From Bacteroidales bacterium (GTDB taxonomy: Bacteria; Bacteroidota; Bacteroidia; Bacteroidales; Bacteroidaceae), in assembly GCA_004552195.1 (NCBI GenBank), contig SFPC01000007.1, positions 1 to 38,397 on the forward strand: DNA of 38,397 bases, in the 5' to 3' direction. The notes below the pieces were generated by a model that saw only the letters and a program-made list of their open reading frames with translations, was not told the DNA's origin and ran no database searches. Shown one piece after another: positions 7,654 to 16,683 of this stretch. The first letter of the stretch is position 1, and each line of letters opens with the position of its first letter. The position numbers and the translations under genes were made by a program.

Positions 7654-8103
7654 CTATTCCTCCATGTTCAAAAGGCGGAACACCAAGGAAGGCTCGAAGC
7701 CCCGTCCGATGGCCGTGCGGGCCACTTTCTGCCTGAGGGCAAAGGGGGTGGCGGCTTGGGCCGAGCGCAGCCTGCTGTTGAGAAATTGTTTCAGCGTTTC
7801 GGTGTAGGCCGTTTCGTCAATCTGCTCCAACGCCTCCTCCACCAAGTCGTCGGCCACGCCCTTCAGGTGGAGCATGTAGCGAATTTTGATGCGTCCCCAG
7901 TGGTCAAAGCGAATTTTGTCGGCCACGAAGGCTGCTGCAAAGCGGGCGTCGTCCACGTAGCGTTCGTCCACCAAGCGTTCGGTCAGGGTGCGGGCCTCTT
8001 CGGCCGAAGCCCCCTTACCCATCAGTTTAGAGCAGATGTCGGCGCGGCTGAATTCCTGTTTGGCACAGCGGGCCGTAGCCCAGGCATACAAATCCGTTTT
8101 CAT
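7654..8103 (-). CDS. recX: Regulatory protein RecX
   Basis: The 149-residue protein has the RecX pattern: repeated three-helix units containing LTERLVDERYVDDARFAAAFV and GRIKIRYMLHLKGVADDLVEEAL. RecX binds RecA filaments and limits recombination and SOS activity. It follows the GT2 gene by 4 bp, so it is the last gene of the gltX-waaA-glycosyltransferase run, and a strong terminator follows. recA is not in this window. The position after glycosyltransferases probably reflects operon placement rather than a shared role. Confidence 0.88.
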   Translation of the reverse strand: MKTDLYAWATARCAKQEFSRADICSKLMGKGASAEEARTLTERLVDERYVDDARFAAAFVADKIRFDHWGRIKIRYMLHLKGVADDLVEEALEQIDETAYTETLKQFLNSRLRSAQAATPFALRQKVARTAIGRGFEPSLVFRLLNMEE

Positions 8104-8107
8104 GACC

Positions 8108-8890
8108 TTATTTTTTCGTAAAGCTGCGCAGGGCGAACCATGCGTGGAGTGTCAGAGTGGGCAGCAGACCGTAGTGGTGGCACATGATGCGGAAACGTTC
8201 GCGCAGTGAAGCCTTGTGGTTCTTCGTGGTCATACCCTCGTTCAGGTAGTCGGCCGCCACGGCGTGGAGATTGGCCGTCGGGAGCTGCTTGCGTTCAGCC
8301 TCGCGCAGTATGCGTACGCACCAATCGAAGTCGGCCGAAAAACGGTAGTGGCAGTTGTACCGGAACTTGCGCGCCAGGTCGGTGCGGGCATAGAAAGCCT
8401 GATGGCACACCAGCATGCCCTGTTTGAAGGAGCGCCAGTTGAGGCGTTCGGGGGGAGTCAGACGGCGGCGGCGAACGAAGTTGCCGGCATCGTCCACCAA
8501 GTTGGTGTCGCCATAGATTACGGCCGGCCGGCCGCCGGCCGACTGTGCTGCGCGTGCCACACGTTCCAGCGTGTCGGGACCATGGAGGCGGTCGCCGGCA
8601 TTGAGGAACACGATGTAATGGCCCGTGGCCATGTCGATGGCCTTGTTCATGGCGTCGTAGAGACCGTGGTCCGGCTCACTGAGGCAGGCAATCTCGTGCG
8701 GCACACCGGCCACAGAGTTGCGCTCCTGGTAATGATGGATTTGTTCTAAGGTGTCGTCCTGCGAGTTCCCGTCGACAATCACGTGCTCCACGTGAGGATA
8801 GGTTTGCTCTTCGACGCTCCGGATGGTACGTCCGATGAGCTTTCCGGCGTGGTAGGTAACGGTGGCGACGGTAATTTTAAGCGGAGGCAT
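8108..8890 (-). CDS. Family 2 glycosyltransferase
   Basis: The 260-residue product starts at the ATG at 8890 (MPPLKITVATVTYHAGK). An upstream in-frame ATG at 8980 lies inside the preceding gene and adds an unlikely N-terminus. The GT-A fold N-terminal pattern is clear: TVATVTYHAGKLIGRTIRSV, then EHVIVDGNSQDDT, CLSEPDHGLYDAMNKAIDMA and YIVFLNAGDRL. This resembles the WcaA-like glycosyltransferases that add sugars to polysaccharides or LPS. No membrane segments are seen. It lies 19 bp after a GT4 gene and downstream of waaA, which suggests a role in LPS core or O-glycan assembly. The donor and acceptor sugars are unknown. Confidence 0.85.
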   Translation of the reverse strand: MPPLKITVATVTYHAGKLIGRTIRSVEEQTYPHVEHVIVDGNSQDDTLEQIHHYQERNSVAGVPHEIACLSEPDHGLYDAMNKAIDMATGHYIVFLNAGDRLHGPDTLERVARAAQSAGGRPAVIYGDTNLVDDAGNFVRRRRLTPPERLNWRSFKQGMLVCHQAFYARTDLARKFRYNCHYRFSADFDWCVRILREAERKQLPTANLHAVAADYLNEGMTTKNHKASLRERFRIMCHHYGLLPTLTLHAWFALRSFTKK

Positions 8891-8909
8891 GGAAAAGGGG
8901 AATGAAGGG

Positions 8910-10199
8910 TTAAGAGTTAGCGTTTGAGGTGAGGCCGGCGTACACTTGCATGTACTTTTCGGCCACCGTTTTTTCAGCATAGGCTGTTACGGCTTTGGCG
9001 CGTGCGTTGCGGCAGAGTGCTGCGTAGCTTTGCGAAGAAAGAATGCGGGCTATGCCCTGTGCAAAGTCGAGGCTGTTGCGGTAGTCGGCGAGGTAGCCGT
9101 TCACGCCCGGGTCGACCATCTGCGGTGTGCCGCCCACGCGGAAACTCACGCAGGGTATGCCGCAGGCCATGGCTTCGGCAATCGTGTTGGGCAGGTTGTC
9201 CATCAGCGTGGGCATGAGCAGGAGGTCCGAAGCGCGGTAGATGTTGCGCATCTGCTCCTCTTGTGTAATATAGCCTAAGGGGTAAGTGGCCACGGGGAAG
9301 GCATTGCGCAGCTCTTCCGCCCCTCGTCCGGCGAGAACAATGCCTATCTGGTCGCGCAGCTCGGGATGTTCGCCGCAGAGCAGGGTCATGCTCTCCATGA
9401 GGTAGTCAATGCCTTTCTTCGGGTCGGTCAGTTTGAAGGCTGTGAAGAGCAGTAACCGCTTGTCGGCCGGCAGGGAGAGCGATTGGCGGATTTCAGCCTT
9501 GGAAGGGTGGCCTTCGGTGTCGGCAGGCGAGTAGAAGGCGGTGTCGAGCGGATTGGGAATGCTCACCACCTGCTTTCCGCTGAGCAGCGGGGCCTGTGAG
9601 GCCAGCCCGGCCAGCCATTGGCTGCACCCTACGGCGGTGAAACGTCCGGCGGCGTAGGCTGTCTGCTTGCGGGCGTAGGTCTGTGCCGAGAGGTCGCGGT
9701 GGGCGGGCTTGCGCAGCTGCGGACACTGCCCGCAACCGGTGAGCCAGCGGGTACAGTCGTCGCTGTTGTGACACACGCCCGTGAACGGCCACATATCGTG
9801 CATGGTCCATACCACCCGTTTGCCGCTTTGTAAAATCTGTTGCAGGTTGGAGAGCGAGAGCATGGCCTGATTGGTCCAATGAAGGTGTATCACATCGGCT
9901 TCCTTGAACTCCGGCAACCGGGTGATGTCGTTGCCCATGCGCGCAGTGTCGACGGCGAACAATCCTTCGCGACTGCAACCGTTGCGAAGGTAGATTTCGA
10001 GCCTTTCGAGTGCAAACTTCACCTTGAGCCAGGGCGATGGCTTGAGGCTGACGACGTCTGTGCGCTCCGCTGGCAAGCTGCGGTCGCGACAGAGCAGGGT
10101 GGCGTCGACACCCTCCTGCCGCAGGGCTTTGAGCAGGCGCAGGGCGGCTATGGCAGCCCCGCCGGTGTGGTCGGATGTGTTGACAAGAAGTACTTTCAA
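8910..10199 (-). CDS. Family 4 (GT-B) glycosyltransferase
   Basis: This 429-residue protein has the two-domain GT-B pattern. The N-terminus MKVLLVNTSDHTGGAAIAALRLL is the acceptor-side Rossmann start. ADVIHLHWTNQAMLS and VVWTMHDMWPFTGVCHNSDDC are typical of Bacteroidetes GT4 enzymes. In the C-terminal domain, KGIDYLMESM and EAMACGIPCVSFRVGGTPQM contain the nucleotide-sugar binding E-x7-E-like region. It lies 90 bp after waaA and 19 bp before the GT2 gene. Its place beside the Kdo transferase gene makes an LPS-related role likely but unproven. A cysteine-rich segment (CHNSDDCTRWLTGCGQCPQL) in the middle may bind metal and is common to this subgroup. Confidence 0.87.
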   Translation of the reverse strand: MKVLLVNTSDHTGGAAIAALRLLKALRQEGVDATLLCRDRSLPAERTDVVSLKPSPWLKVKFALERLEIYLRNGCSREGLFAVDTARMGNDITRLPEFKEADVIHLHWTNQAMLSLSNLQQILQSGKRVVWTMHDMWPFTGVCHNSDDCTRWLTGCGQCPQLRKPAHRDLSAQTYARKQTAYAAGRFTAVGCSQWLAGLASQAPLLSGKQVVSIPNPLDTAFYSPADTEGHPSKAEIRQSLSLPADKRLLLFTAFKLTDPKKGIDYLMESMTLLCGEHPELRDQIGIVLAGRGAEELRNAFPVATYPLGYITQEEQMRNIYRASDLLLMPTLMDNLPNTIAEAMACGIPCVSFRVGGTPQMVDPGVNGYLADYRNSLDFAQGIARILSSQSYAALCRNARAKAVTAYAEKTVAEKYMQVYAGLTSNANS

Positions 10200-10289
10200 G
10201 GGTAGGGAAGGTTAGTGGGGGAGGGGATAAACGGTCCGGAGGCGGATGGGAAAAGGCTAAACCCGGAGCCGACGCGGTGAAAAGAAGGG

Positions 10290-11492
10290 TTACGGGATAA
10301 TCTTTTCGGTTGCGCCGGCATTGTCGCAGATGTAGTGTCCGGCAGCCCGGCCGGCTTTTTGGAGAGCCTCTTTGTCGGTGAGCAGATGGTTCATTTCGCG
10401 ATGGAAATCGTCGGCCGAGTGAATTTCCAAGCAACCTCCGCATTCGATGAGTGCCTGTGCCTCACGGAACTTGCGGTTGTTGGGCCCGATGATGACGGGT
10501 ACACCGTAGACGGCGGCTTCGGGCACATTGTGTATGCCCACTCCGAAACCTCCTCCGACGTAGGCTATCGTGGCATACCGATAGATGCTCGACAAGAGGC
10601 CGTAGCAGTCTATGATGAGGCAGTCGGCTTCGGCCACGCTCTTGGGTGTGGCGGTGGAATAGCGCACTGCGGGCCGCTTCAGCTTGGCTTCTATCTGCCG
10701 AAGGTGTTCTTCCGACACCACGTGGGGGGCCAGTACGAGCCGCACGTTTTCGTGGGTGTTGAAGTAGGGGATGATGATGTCTTCATCGGGCTGCCAGGAA
10801 CTGCCGGCCACGAGCACTTTCCAACAACCGGCGAACCGCTCCACGAGAGACAGGGGCTTGGCGGCGTTGCGGATGTCTATGACGCGGTCGAAGCGGGTGT
10901 CGCCCACCACGGTCACCTGATTTACGCCGATGTCGGCGAGCAGTTGGCGCGAAGCTTCGTTTTGCACGTAGAGGTGGGTGAGGTGGTGAAGCACTTGCGC
11001 GTAGCCACGCCCGTAGGGGCGGAAGAAAATCTGGTCGGGGCGGAAGATGCTCGACACGCTGTAGGCCGGGATGCCGTGACGGTAGAGTGTGTCGAGATAG
11101 TTGCGCCAAAACTCATACTTGATGAAGTAGGCGGCTTCGGGCTTCACGAGTTTCACGAAGCGGCGGGCGTTGAGCGGCGTGTCGATGGGGAGGTAGCAAA
11201 TGAGGTCGGCCCCGGCATAGTCCTTTCTCACCTCATAGCCGGAGGGAGAGAAGAAGGTGAGGAGAATTTTCTTGTCGGGGTGGAGCCGGCGCAGGCGTTC
11301 CATGAGCGGACGCCCTTGTTCAAACTCGCCGAGCGAGGCGGCGTGGAACCAAACGTAACGCTCGTTGCCCGGAAGCCGACGCAATTTGAGCCAGGTGTTG
11401 GCATGGCCGCGTACCATGGTGCGTACTTTCGGACTGAACAGGGCGGCTATGCGGCAACCTAACCACATGAGGCAGATGATGAAAGAATACAC
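10290..11492 (-). CDS. waaA: 3-deoxy-D-manno-octulosonic acid (Kdo) transferase
   Basis: The enzyme transfers Kdo from CMP-Kdo to lipid A precursors at the inner membrane. I choose the GTG at 11492 (400 residues, reading VYSFIICLMWLGCRIAALFSPKV), because this N-terminal hydrophobic anchor is where family members start. The longer frame to 11627 would overlap gltX and adds a non-homologous stretch. Key segments are VWFHAASLGEFEQGRPLMERLR, LTFFSPSGYEVRKDY, FIKYEFWRNYLDTLYRHGIP, VGDTRFDRV and YVGGGFGVGIHNVPEAAVYGVPVIIGP near the C-terminus. It lies 112 bp after gltX and leads the downstream glycosyltransferases. Confidence 0.9.
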   Translation of the reverse strand: MYSFIICLMWLGCRIAALFSPKVRTMVRGHANTWLKLRRLPGNERYVWFHAASLGEFEQGRPLMERLRRLHPDKKILLTFFSPSGYEVRKDYAGADLICYLPIDTPLNARRFVKLVKPEAAYFIKYEFWRNYLDTLYRHGIPAYSVSSIFRPDQIFFRPYGRGYAQVLHHLTHLYVQNEASRQLLADIGVNQVTVVGDTRFDRVIDIRNAAKPLSLVERFAGCWKVLVAGSSWQPDEDIIIPYFNTHENVRLVLAPHVVSEEHLRQIEAKLKRPAVRYSTATPKSVAEADCLIIDCYGLLSSIYRYATIAYVGGGFGVGIHNVPEAAVYGVPVIIGPNNRKFREAQALIECGGCLEIHSADDFHREMNHLLTDKEALQKAGRAAGHYICDNAGATEKIIP

Positions 11493-11558
11493 GGGAAAGA
11501 AGGGGGATAGTGAATGGATAGAGGTGGTCCGGAGAAACCTGCCGGATGATAGGGTGAC

Positions 11559-11590
11559 GCCCGTCCGCAAGCTGACGCTCAGGGACGGGC
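11559..11590 (-). terminator. Hairpin between gltX and waaA
   Basis: The 8-bp arms GCCCGTCC (11559-11566) and GGACGGGC (11583-11590) lie just after the gltX stop. There is no T-run, so it may be an attenuator, a processing site or only a weak terminator. Confidence 0.35.
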
Positions 11591-11604
11591 GGTAAATTTC
11601 CTGA

Positions 11605-13125
11605 TTAAAGGGTGGCCAACGCCTCAATGGCGGCGTTCATGCGGAAAAGCGTTTCTTCTTTGCCCAAAAAGGCAGCCAGCTCGTACATGTCGGGACCTTT
11701 GCCTGTGCCGACCAGACATACGCGCCAGGGGTTCCAGGGTTTTTTGTTGCCTTCGGCAGCCCAAGCGTCGACAGCGGCTTTCTGACTTTCCACAGAGAAG
11801 TCGTCGAGCCCGGCGAGCAGGTCGGCCAGTTCGCGCATCTCGGCTGCTGCGCCTTCTTTCCAGTTCTTGCGCGTGAACTTGTCGTCTGCTTGGTAGGTGG
11901 GGCGGATAAAGAAGAAATCACACAGGGGCCAAAGCTCATGGATGAAGTTTATCTTTTTCATCTTCATCATGCCGACCACGGCCTCCACCCGTTCGATGGG
12001 CTGCTCAATACCATTTTCGCGCAAAATGCGGTCGAGTGTGGGGGCAAGCAGGGCGTTGTCGGTGCGTTGGATGTATTCGCGGTTGAACCACTGGCCTTTG
12101 ATGTAGTCAAACTTGGCTCCGCTCTTGGAGCACTTCGAGAGGTCGAACTGCTCGATGAGTTCCTCCATGGAGAGCAGTTCCTGGTCTGTGCCGGGGTTCC
12201 ATCCGAGCAGGGCAAGGAAGTTGATGACGGCGTGGGGCAGGTATCCTTTTTCGCGGTAGCCCGACGAGATGTTGCCGCTCTTCGGGTCGTGCCACTCCAA
12301 GGGGAATACGGGGAAGCCGAGGCGGTCGCCGTCGCGCTTGGAGAGCTTTCCTTTGCCATCGGGCTTGAGCAGCAGGGGCAGGTGGGCAAAGGCGGGCATG
12401 GTGTCGGCCCAGCCGAATGCGCGATAGAGGAGTACGTGGAGCGGGGCGGAGGGTAGCCACTCCTCACCGCGAATGACGTGGGTTATCTCCATGAGGTGGT
12501 CGTCCACAATGTTCGCTAAGTGATAGGTGGGCAGGTCGTCGGCCTTTTTATAGAGCACTTTGTCGTCGAGAATGTCCGACATGATGCGCACATCGCCGCG
12601 TATGATGTCCTTTACGTGGATTTCTTCGCCGGGCTCGACCTTGAAACGTACCACATACTTCTCTCCGGCGTCGATGAGGCGTTGTGTTTCTTCCTCTCCG
12701 AGCACCAGGGAGTTTCTCATCTGCATTCGGGTCCGGGCATCGTACTGGAAGTTGGCCACTTCCTGGCGCTTGGCATCCAGCTCTTCGGGTGTGTCGAACG
12801 CCACGTAGGCTTTTCCGTCGTCGAGCAGCTGTCTGACGTACCGGCGGTAGATGTCGCGCCGCTCGCTCTGGCGGTAGGGGCCGTGGTCGCCGCCGAAGCT
12901 TACGCCTTCGTCGAACTCAATGCCCAACCACTGGAAGGCTTCGATGATATATTGCTCTGCGCCCGGCACAAGGCGGGTGGAGTCGGTGTCTTCGATGCGG
13001 AAAACGAAGTCGCCGCCGTGTTGGCGGGCGAAAAGATAGTTGTAGAGGGCGGTACGCACGCCGCCGATATGCAGAGGCCCCGTGGGGCTGGGTGCGAAGC
13101 GCACACGGACTTTTCTTTCGGTCAT
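11605..13125 (-). CDS. gltX: Glutamyl-tRNA synthetase
   Basis: The 506-residue class I synthetase charges tRNA-Glu. The HIGH-type signature is in [19 protein letters not shown] (residues 11-29), and the KMSKS equivalent is KLSKR at about 260-264. The ERDxY-like and [15 protein letters not shown] segments are also present. Length and motif order are normal for a discriminating GluRS. It heads the minus-strand run that continues to waaA, the glycosyltransferases and recX. A perfect -7 box (TACCTTTG) lies about 75 bp upstream of the ATG. Confidence 0.95.
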   Translation of the reverse strand: MTERKVRVRFAPSPTGPLHIGGVRTALYNYLFARQHGGDFVFRIEDTDSTRLVPGAEQYIIEAFQWLGIEFDEGVSFGGDHGPYRQSERRDIYRRYVRQLLDDGKAYVAFDTPEELDAKRQEVANFQYDARTRMQMRNSLVLGEEETQRLIDAGEKYVVRFKVEPGEEIHVKDIIRGDVRIMSDILDDKVLYKKADDLPTYHLANIVDDHLMEITHVIRGEEWLPSAPLHVLLYRAFGWADTMPAFAHLPLLLKPDGKGKLSKRDGDRLGFPVFPLEWHDPKSGNISSGYREKGYLPHAVINFLALLGWNPGTDQELLSMEELIEQFDLSKCSKSGAKFDYIKGQWFNREYIQRTDNALLAPTLDRILRENGIEQPIERVEAVVGMMKMKKINFIHELWPLCDFFFIRPTYQADDKFTRKNWKEGAAAEMRELADLLAGLDDFSVESQKAAVDAWAAEGNKKPWNPWRVCLVGTGKGPDMYELAAFLGKEETLFRMNAAIEALATL

Positions 13126-13198
13126 ATATTTATTTTAGGTAGGGGTGTTGGTTCTATTACCCATGAAATTCAACGTTCCGGGCCATTTTATGGCTTCG

Positions 13199-13206
13199 CA
13201 AAGGTA
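13199..13206 (-). promoter_or_regulatory. -7 promoter box for gltX
   Basis: The minus strand reads TACCTTTG, a perfect TAnnTTTG box. A CTTG lies about 18 bp upstream and could serve as the -33 element. Confidence 0.65.
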
Positions 13207-13278
13207 AGGCTTTTCTATAAAAAACAAGAAGTAGTGCTATTTTTTCTTACTTCACGAGCCGGGGCCGGCACGAACGTT

Positions 13279-13318
13279 GAGCGGGAACGCGGACTGTTGG
13301 CAGCCTGCGCCCCCGCTC
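13279..13318 (-). terminator. GC-rich hairpin after the dcw operon
   Basis: The arms GAGCGGG (13279-13285) and CCCGCTC (13312-13318), extended by CGC/GCG past a two-base mismatch, form a long stem downstream of the yqeY-like stop. No T-run follows, so termination strength is uncertain. Confidence 0.4.
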
Positions 13319-13351
13319 GGGAAAAGAATGGAGCGTCTGTCTGAACGGACT

Positions 13352-13798
13352 TTAGGAAAGCAGTTGCTTCACCAAGGCGGAGATGGCCTTGCCGTCGGCA
13401 CGACCGGCCAACTTCTTGGTGGCTGCGCCCATCACCTTGCCCATGTCTTTGGGAGAGGTGGCTCCTTGTTCCGCAATGACGGCTTTCACTTCGGCCTCCA
13501 GCTCTTCGGGCGTGAGGGGTTGGGGAAGAAATTCCTCGATGACTTTTACCTGAGCCATTTCGGCCTCTGCCAGGTCGGGGCGTTGCTGCTGTTCGAATAG
13601 GGTGGCGGCATCGCGTCCCTGTTTGGCCAACTTGGCCAGGATTTTCAGGGCTGCATCGTCTTCGAGCGTATCGTTGGCGCCGGGAGCGGTCTTTGCTTCA
13701 ATAAAGTACTTCTTGATGTTACGCAGTGCTTCCAGGCGCACTTTGTCTTTGGCCTTCATGGCCGCAGTGATGTTTAAGTTGATGGTTTCAAAAAGCAT
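13352..13798 (-). CDS. yqeY: GatB/YqeY domain-containing protein
   Basis: This 148-residue protein has the YqeY pattern: an N-terminal helical part (MKAKDKVRLEALRNIKKYF) and a C-terminal helical domain (EEFLPQPLTPEELEAEVKAVIAE, then KDMGKVMGAATKKLAGRADG) similar to the tRNA-binding tail of GatB. YqeY is proposed to act on tRNA amidation, but its precise role is not established. It follows the second ftsZ by 43 bp and is the last gene of the cluster. A yqeY gene directly after ftsZ is a common arrangement in Bacteroidales, so the extra ftsZ lies inside an otherwise conserved order. Confidence 0.88.
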   Translation of the reverse strand: MLFETINLNITAAMKAKDKVRLEALRNIKKYFIEAKTAPGANDTLEDDAALKILAKLAKQGRDAATLFEQQQRPDLAEAEMAQVKVIEEFLPQPLTPEELEAEVKAVIAEQGATSPKDMGKVMGAATKKLAGRADGKAISALVKQLLS

Positions 13799-13841
13799 CT
13801 TTCTATAGTTTGTTTAGGAATTGGTGAAAATGGTTCTGCTT

Positions 13842-15095
13842 TCAACGGAAGGAGATGGTATCTCCCGTTTCCGGTATCGGCTCCGGGTGATTGAAGTTCT
13901 CCGCTGAATAGGCCCGGATGGCTTGCAGTTGTTCGTTGGTCCGCCGCCACGTAGGTATTTGCTCCACCTTTTCCAGCAAGTCGGCGTTTTCGAGGTCCGC
14001 TTCGGAGAAAAGGTAGCAGCGGGGTATTTTCCGGATTTTCTGAGGCCGGTCTGTGTAGAAGCGGTTGCGGCGTGCCTGCTGTTCGGGCGTTTCTTCAAAT
14101 TTGGGTATGTCTTTGTCTTCCCTTTTGGTGGCGTAGAGCCCGAACCCTGCGGCGAGTATGGTGATTTTTATCTTGGCTCCCAACGTTTCGTCCTGCTTCA
14201 GACCCCATTTGGTGTGGATGTCTGTGGGGAAACGCTCCATGAACTCCGTGATTTCGTTCATTTCGTTCATCGTCAGCTCATATTGCGGATCTGTGCCCAT
14301 GGTTACCGCCAACAGAATACGGTCTGCACCGTATACGTCGTTGTTGTTGAGCAGGGGAGAGTTGAGTGCTTCGGCGATGGCGCGGGTCACTCGTTGCTCT
14401 CCTTCTGCATATCCGGTCGACATCACCGCTACGCCGCCCTTGGTCAGCACTGTTTTCGCATCTTCAAAGTCGAGATTGACGCGACCGTGCATGGAGATGA
14501 TTTCTGTGATGGACCGTACAGCGGTTGACAGCGTTTTGTCCGCCTGTTTGAAGGCTTGGATGATGGACATGTTGCCATAAATGTCGATAAGGCGCTGGTT
14601 GTTGATGACAAGCAGGGCGTCCACCTCCTGAGCCAGCATGTCGAGTCCGTCGAGTGCTTTGTTAATTTGCCTTTCCCTTTCAAAGAGGAAGGGAATGGTA
14701 ACAATGCCAACGGTGAGTATGCCTTTTTTCTGCGCTTCGCGGGCAATGATGGGCGAGGCCCCCGTTCCGGTTCCGCCACCCATGCCTGCCGTGATGAACA
14801 CCATGTGTGTGTCCTTGTCGAGCACTTCTCTGATTTTCTCCACGCTTTCTTCGGCATAGGCTTTTCCCTTCTTGGGGTCGCCGCCCGCTCCGAGTCCCGG
14901 CCCCAGCTGGAGTTGGTCGGGCACGACATTGGTCTCAAGTGCCTTCCTGTCGGTGTTGGTTACTAAGTAGCGCACTTCGGGAATATTGTCGCGGTACATC
15001 TGTGCCACGGCATTACCTCCTCCACCTCCCACACCTATGACTTTGATGATGTGTGGCGTAGAGGGAATGGCAAGGTCTATTAAATCATTACTCAT
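13842..15095 (-). CDS. ftsZ: Second FtsZ paralog (FtsZ2), divergent cell division GTPase
   Basis: This 417-residue protein is a full-length FtsZ. The nucleotide-binding G-loop GVGGGGGNAV (21-30), the tubulin signature GGGTGTG (106-112) and the catalytic T7 loop NLDFED (207-212) are all intact, so GTP binding, polymerisation and hydrolysis are all possible. It is well over half identical by eye to the neighbouring FtsZ1 in the GTPase domain. It departs from the usual Bacteroidales sequence at several places (AQMYRDNIPEV for NHMYREGIHDV, NDVYGADRILLAV for NDIFNSKKVLLSI). Near the C-terminus IPTWRR resembles the conserved peptide that binds FtsA/ZipA-type partners, followed by a tail ending DTISFR. 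It lies 129 bp after ftsZ1 with no clear promoter between. Most likely a diverged tandem duplicate with a specialised division role. Confidence 0.9.
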   Translation of the reverse strand: MSNDLIDLAIPSTPHIIKVIGVGGGGGNAVAQMYRDNIPEVRYLVTNTDRKALETNVVPDQLQLGPGLGAGGDPKKGKAYAEESVEKIREVLDKDTHMVFITAGMGGGTGTGASPIIAREAQKKGILTVGIVTIPFLFERERQINKALDGLDMLAQEVDALLVINNQRLIDIYGNMSIIQAFKQADKTLSTAVRSITEIISMHGRVNLDFEDAKTVLTKGGVAVMSTGYAEGEQRVTRAIAEALNSPLLNNNDVYGADRILLAVTMGTDPQYELTMNEMNEITEFMERFPTDIHTKWGLKQDETLGAKIKITILAAGFGLYATKREDKDIPKFEETPEQQARRNRFYTDRPQKIRKIPRCYLFSEADLENADLLEKVEQIPTWRRTNEQLQAIRAYSAENFNHPEPIPETGDTISFR

Positions 15096-15224
15096 TGGGG
15101 AAGGGGTTGTGAAGTGGTGGGGAATGGTGCAACAAGTAGGGTGAGGAGGAAAGAAAGGGAGGGCTGGTGTGGAAATAACACCTTACCCTCCGTTGTCTAA
15201 AGCCTGAGTAAATAAAGAAGCTGT

Positions 15225-16541
15225 TCAGAACGAGATGACAGAACCGGGAGTTGCTGCGGGACTTTGCGCACTTTCCGGCTCGATGGCCACATTGCCGTAG
15301 GCTTTGGCCTTGATGTCTGAGAGCACTTCCTTGGAGCGTTTGTAGGTAGGTGTGAGTTCTACCATGGATATGATTTCTTCGTTGTCGAGGTCGTCGAGTC
15401 CGAAGAGGAAGAACTTGGGCCGTTTGCGGAGCGTGCCTTTCTTGTCGCCGCCGTAGAAGCCTTCGCGTCGTTCTTCGTATTCTTCCTGGCGCTCCACGTC
15501 GCGTTGTCTGCGCTGTTCCTCCTCTGCGTCAATCTTGTTCTTGATGCCGGGCACATTGCTGATGCCAAATCCGGTGGCAAGGATGGTAATTTTTACCTGC
15601 TTGCCGAGTGAAGGATCGGTGGAGAGCCCCCATTTCGTTTCCACGTCGTCGTGGAATTTCGACATGAAGTCGTGCACTTCGTTCATCTCCTCCATCATCA
15701 GCGTGTCGCCTTCCTTTTCGGCGCAGAAGGAGATGGAGAGGAGCACCTTCTTCGAGTTGAAGATATCATTGTTGTTCAGGAGCGGCGAGTGGAGGGCTGC
15801 TTCGATGGCTTTGCTTACGCGGCTGTCGCCCTCGCCGAATCCGGTCGACATGATGGCCACGCCGCCGTCCTTGAGCACGGTGCATACATCGCGGAAGTCG
15901 AGGTTGATGATGCCGTGCATGGTAATGATTTCCGCTATGGAGCGTGCTGCTACGCTGAGCGTATTGTCTGCCATTTCAAAGGCCGAGAGCACGTTCAGTT
16001 CGGGATATATTTCGCGCAACCGTTCGTTGTTGATGACCAAGAGCGCATCTACGTGTTTGGAAATCTCCTCCACGCCGTCGAGAGCCTGGTCAATTTTCTT
16101 GTTACCCTCGAAGCGGAACGGAATAGTTACGATGCCCACGGTCAGGATGCCCATAGCCTTGGCCTCACGGGCGATGACGGGTGCAGCCCCCGTACCGGTA
16201 CCGCCACCCATACCTGCGGTGATGAACACCATCTTGGTGCCGTCGTTGAGCATTTGCTTAATCTGTTCCACGCTTTCTTCGGCTGCCTGGCGGGCTCGTT
16301 CGGGTCGGTTGCCGGCTCCGAGACCTTCGTGTCCAAGTTGCAGTCTGGCGGGCACGGGTGAGTCGGTCAGCGCTTTGCTGTCCGTGTTGCACACCACGAA
16401 GTTTACATCGTGAATGCCTTCCCGGTACATGTGGTTCACCGCATTACCGCCTCCGCCGCCAACACCTATTACCTTGATGATGGAAGGTGTAGTGGTGGGA
16501 ATGCCCATATCTATAAGGAGTTCGTTATTATCTTCTGCCAT
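15225..16541 (-). CDS. ftsZ: Cell division protein FtsZ (canonical copy, FtsZ1)
   Basis: This 438-residue tubulin homologue forms the cytokinetic ring. The G-loop GVGGGGGNAV (26-35), GGGTGTG (112-118) and T7 loop NLDFRD (213-218) are intact. Stretches such as NHMYREGIHDV, NNNDIFNSKKVL and MMEEMNEVHDFMSKF match the usual Bacteroidales FtsZ, so I take this as the ancestral copy. A charged linker (EEEQRRQRDVERQEEYEERR) separates the core from a C-terminal peptide (ELTPTYKRSK) and a tail ending GSVISF. It is 142 bp downstream of ftsA and directly upstream of a second full ftsZ. Confidence 0.95.
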   Translation of the reverse strand: MAEDNNELLIDMGIPTTTPSIIKVIGVGGGGGNAVNHMYREGIHDVNFVVCNTDSKALTDSPVPARLQLGHEGLGAGNRPERARQAAEESVEQIKQMLNDGTKMVFITAGMGGGTGTGAAPVIAREAKAMGILTVGIVTIPFRFEGNKKIDQALDGVEEISKHVDALLVINNERLREIYPELNVLSAFEMADNTLSVAARSIAEIITMHGIINLDFRDVCTVLKDGGVAIMSTGFGEGDSRVSKAIEAALHSPLLNNNDIFNSKKVLLSISFCAEKEGDTLMMEEMNEVHDFMSKFHDDVETKWGLSTDPSLGKQVKITILATGFGISNVPGIKNKIDAEEEQRRQRDVERQEEYEERREGFYGGDKKGTLRKRPKFFLFGLDDLDNEEIISMVELTPTYKRSKEVLSDIKAKAYGNVAIEPESAQSPAATPGSVISF

Positions 16542-16683
16542 TGGAATATGCTTTGTTGGTTCAGTTTGAGTAATCCTGCAAGGGATAGGTCGTCGTCAGC
16601 TGATGTTTTCTTGTCCGGTTTCGGCTCAAGCTCCTTTAGTCTTGACGTTGTTTCCCGAACTTGGTGAAAACGTCCGGCGAGTG

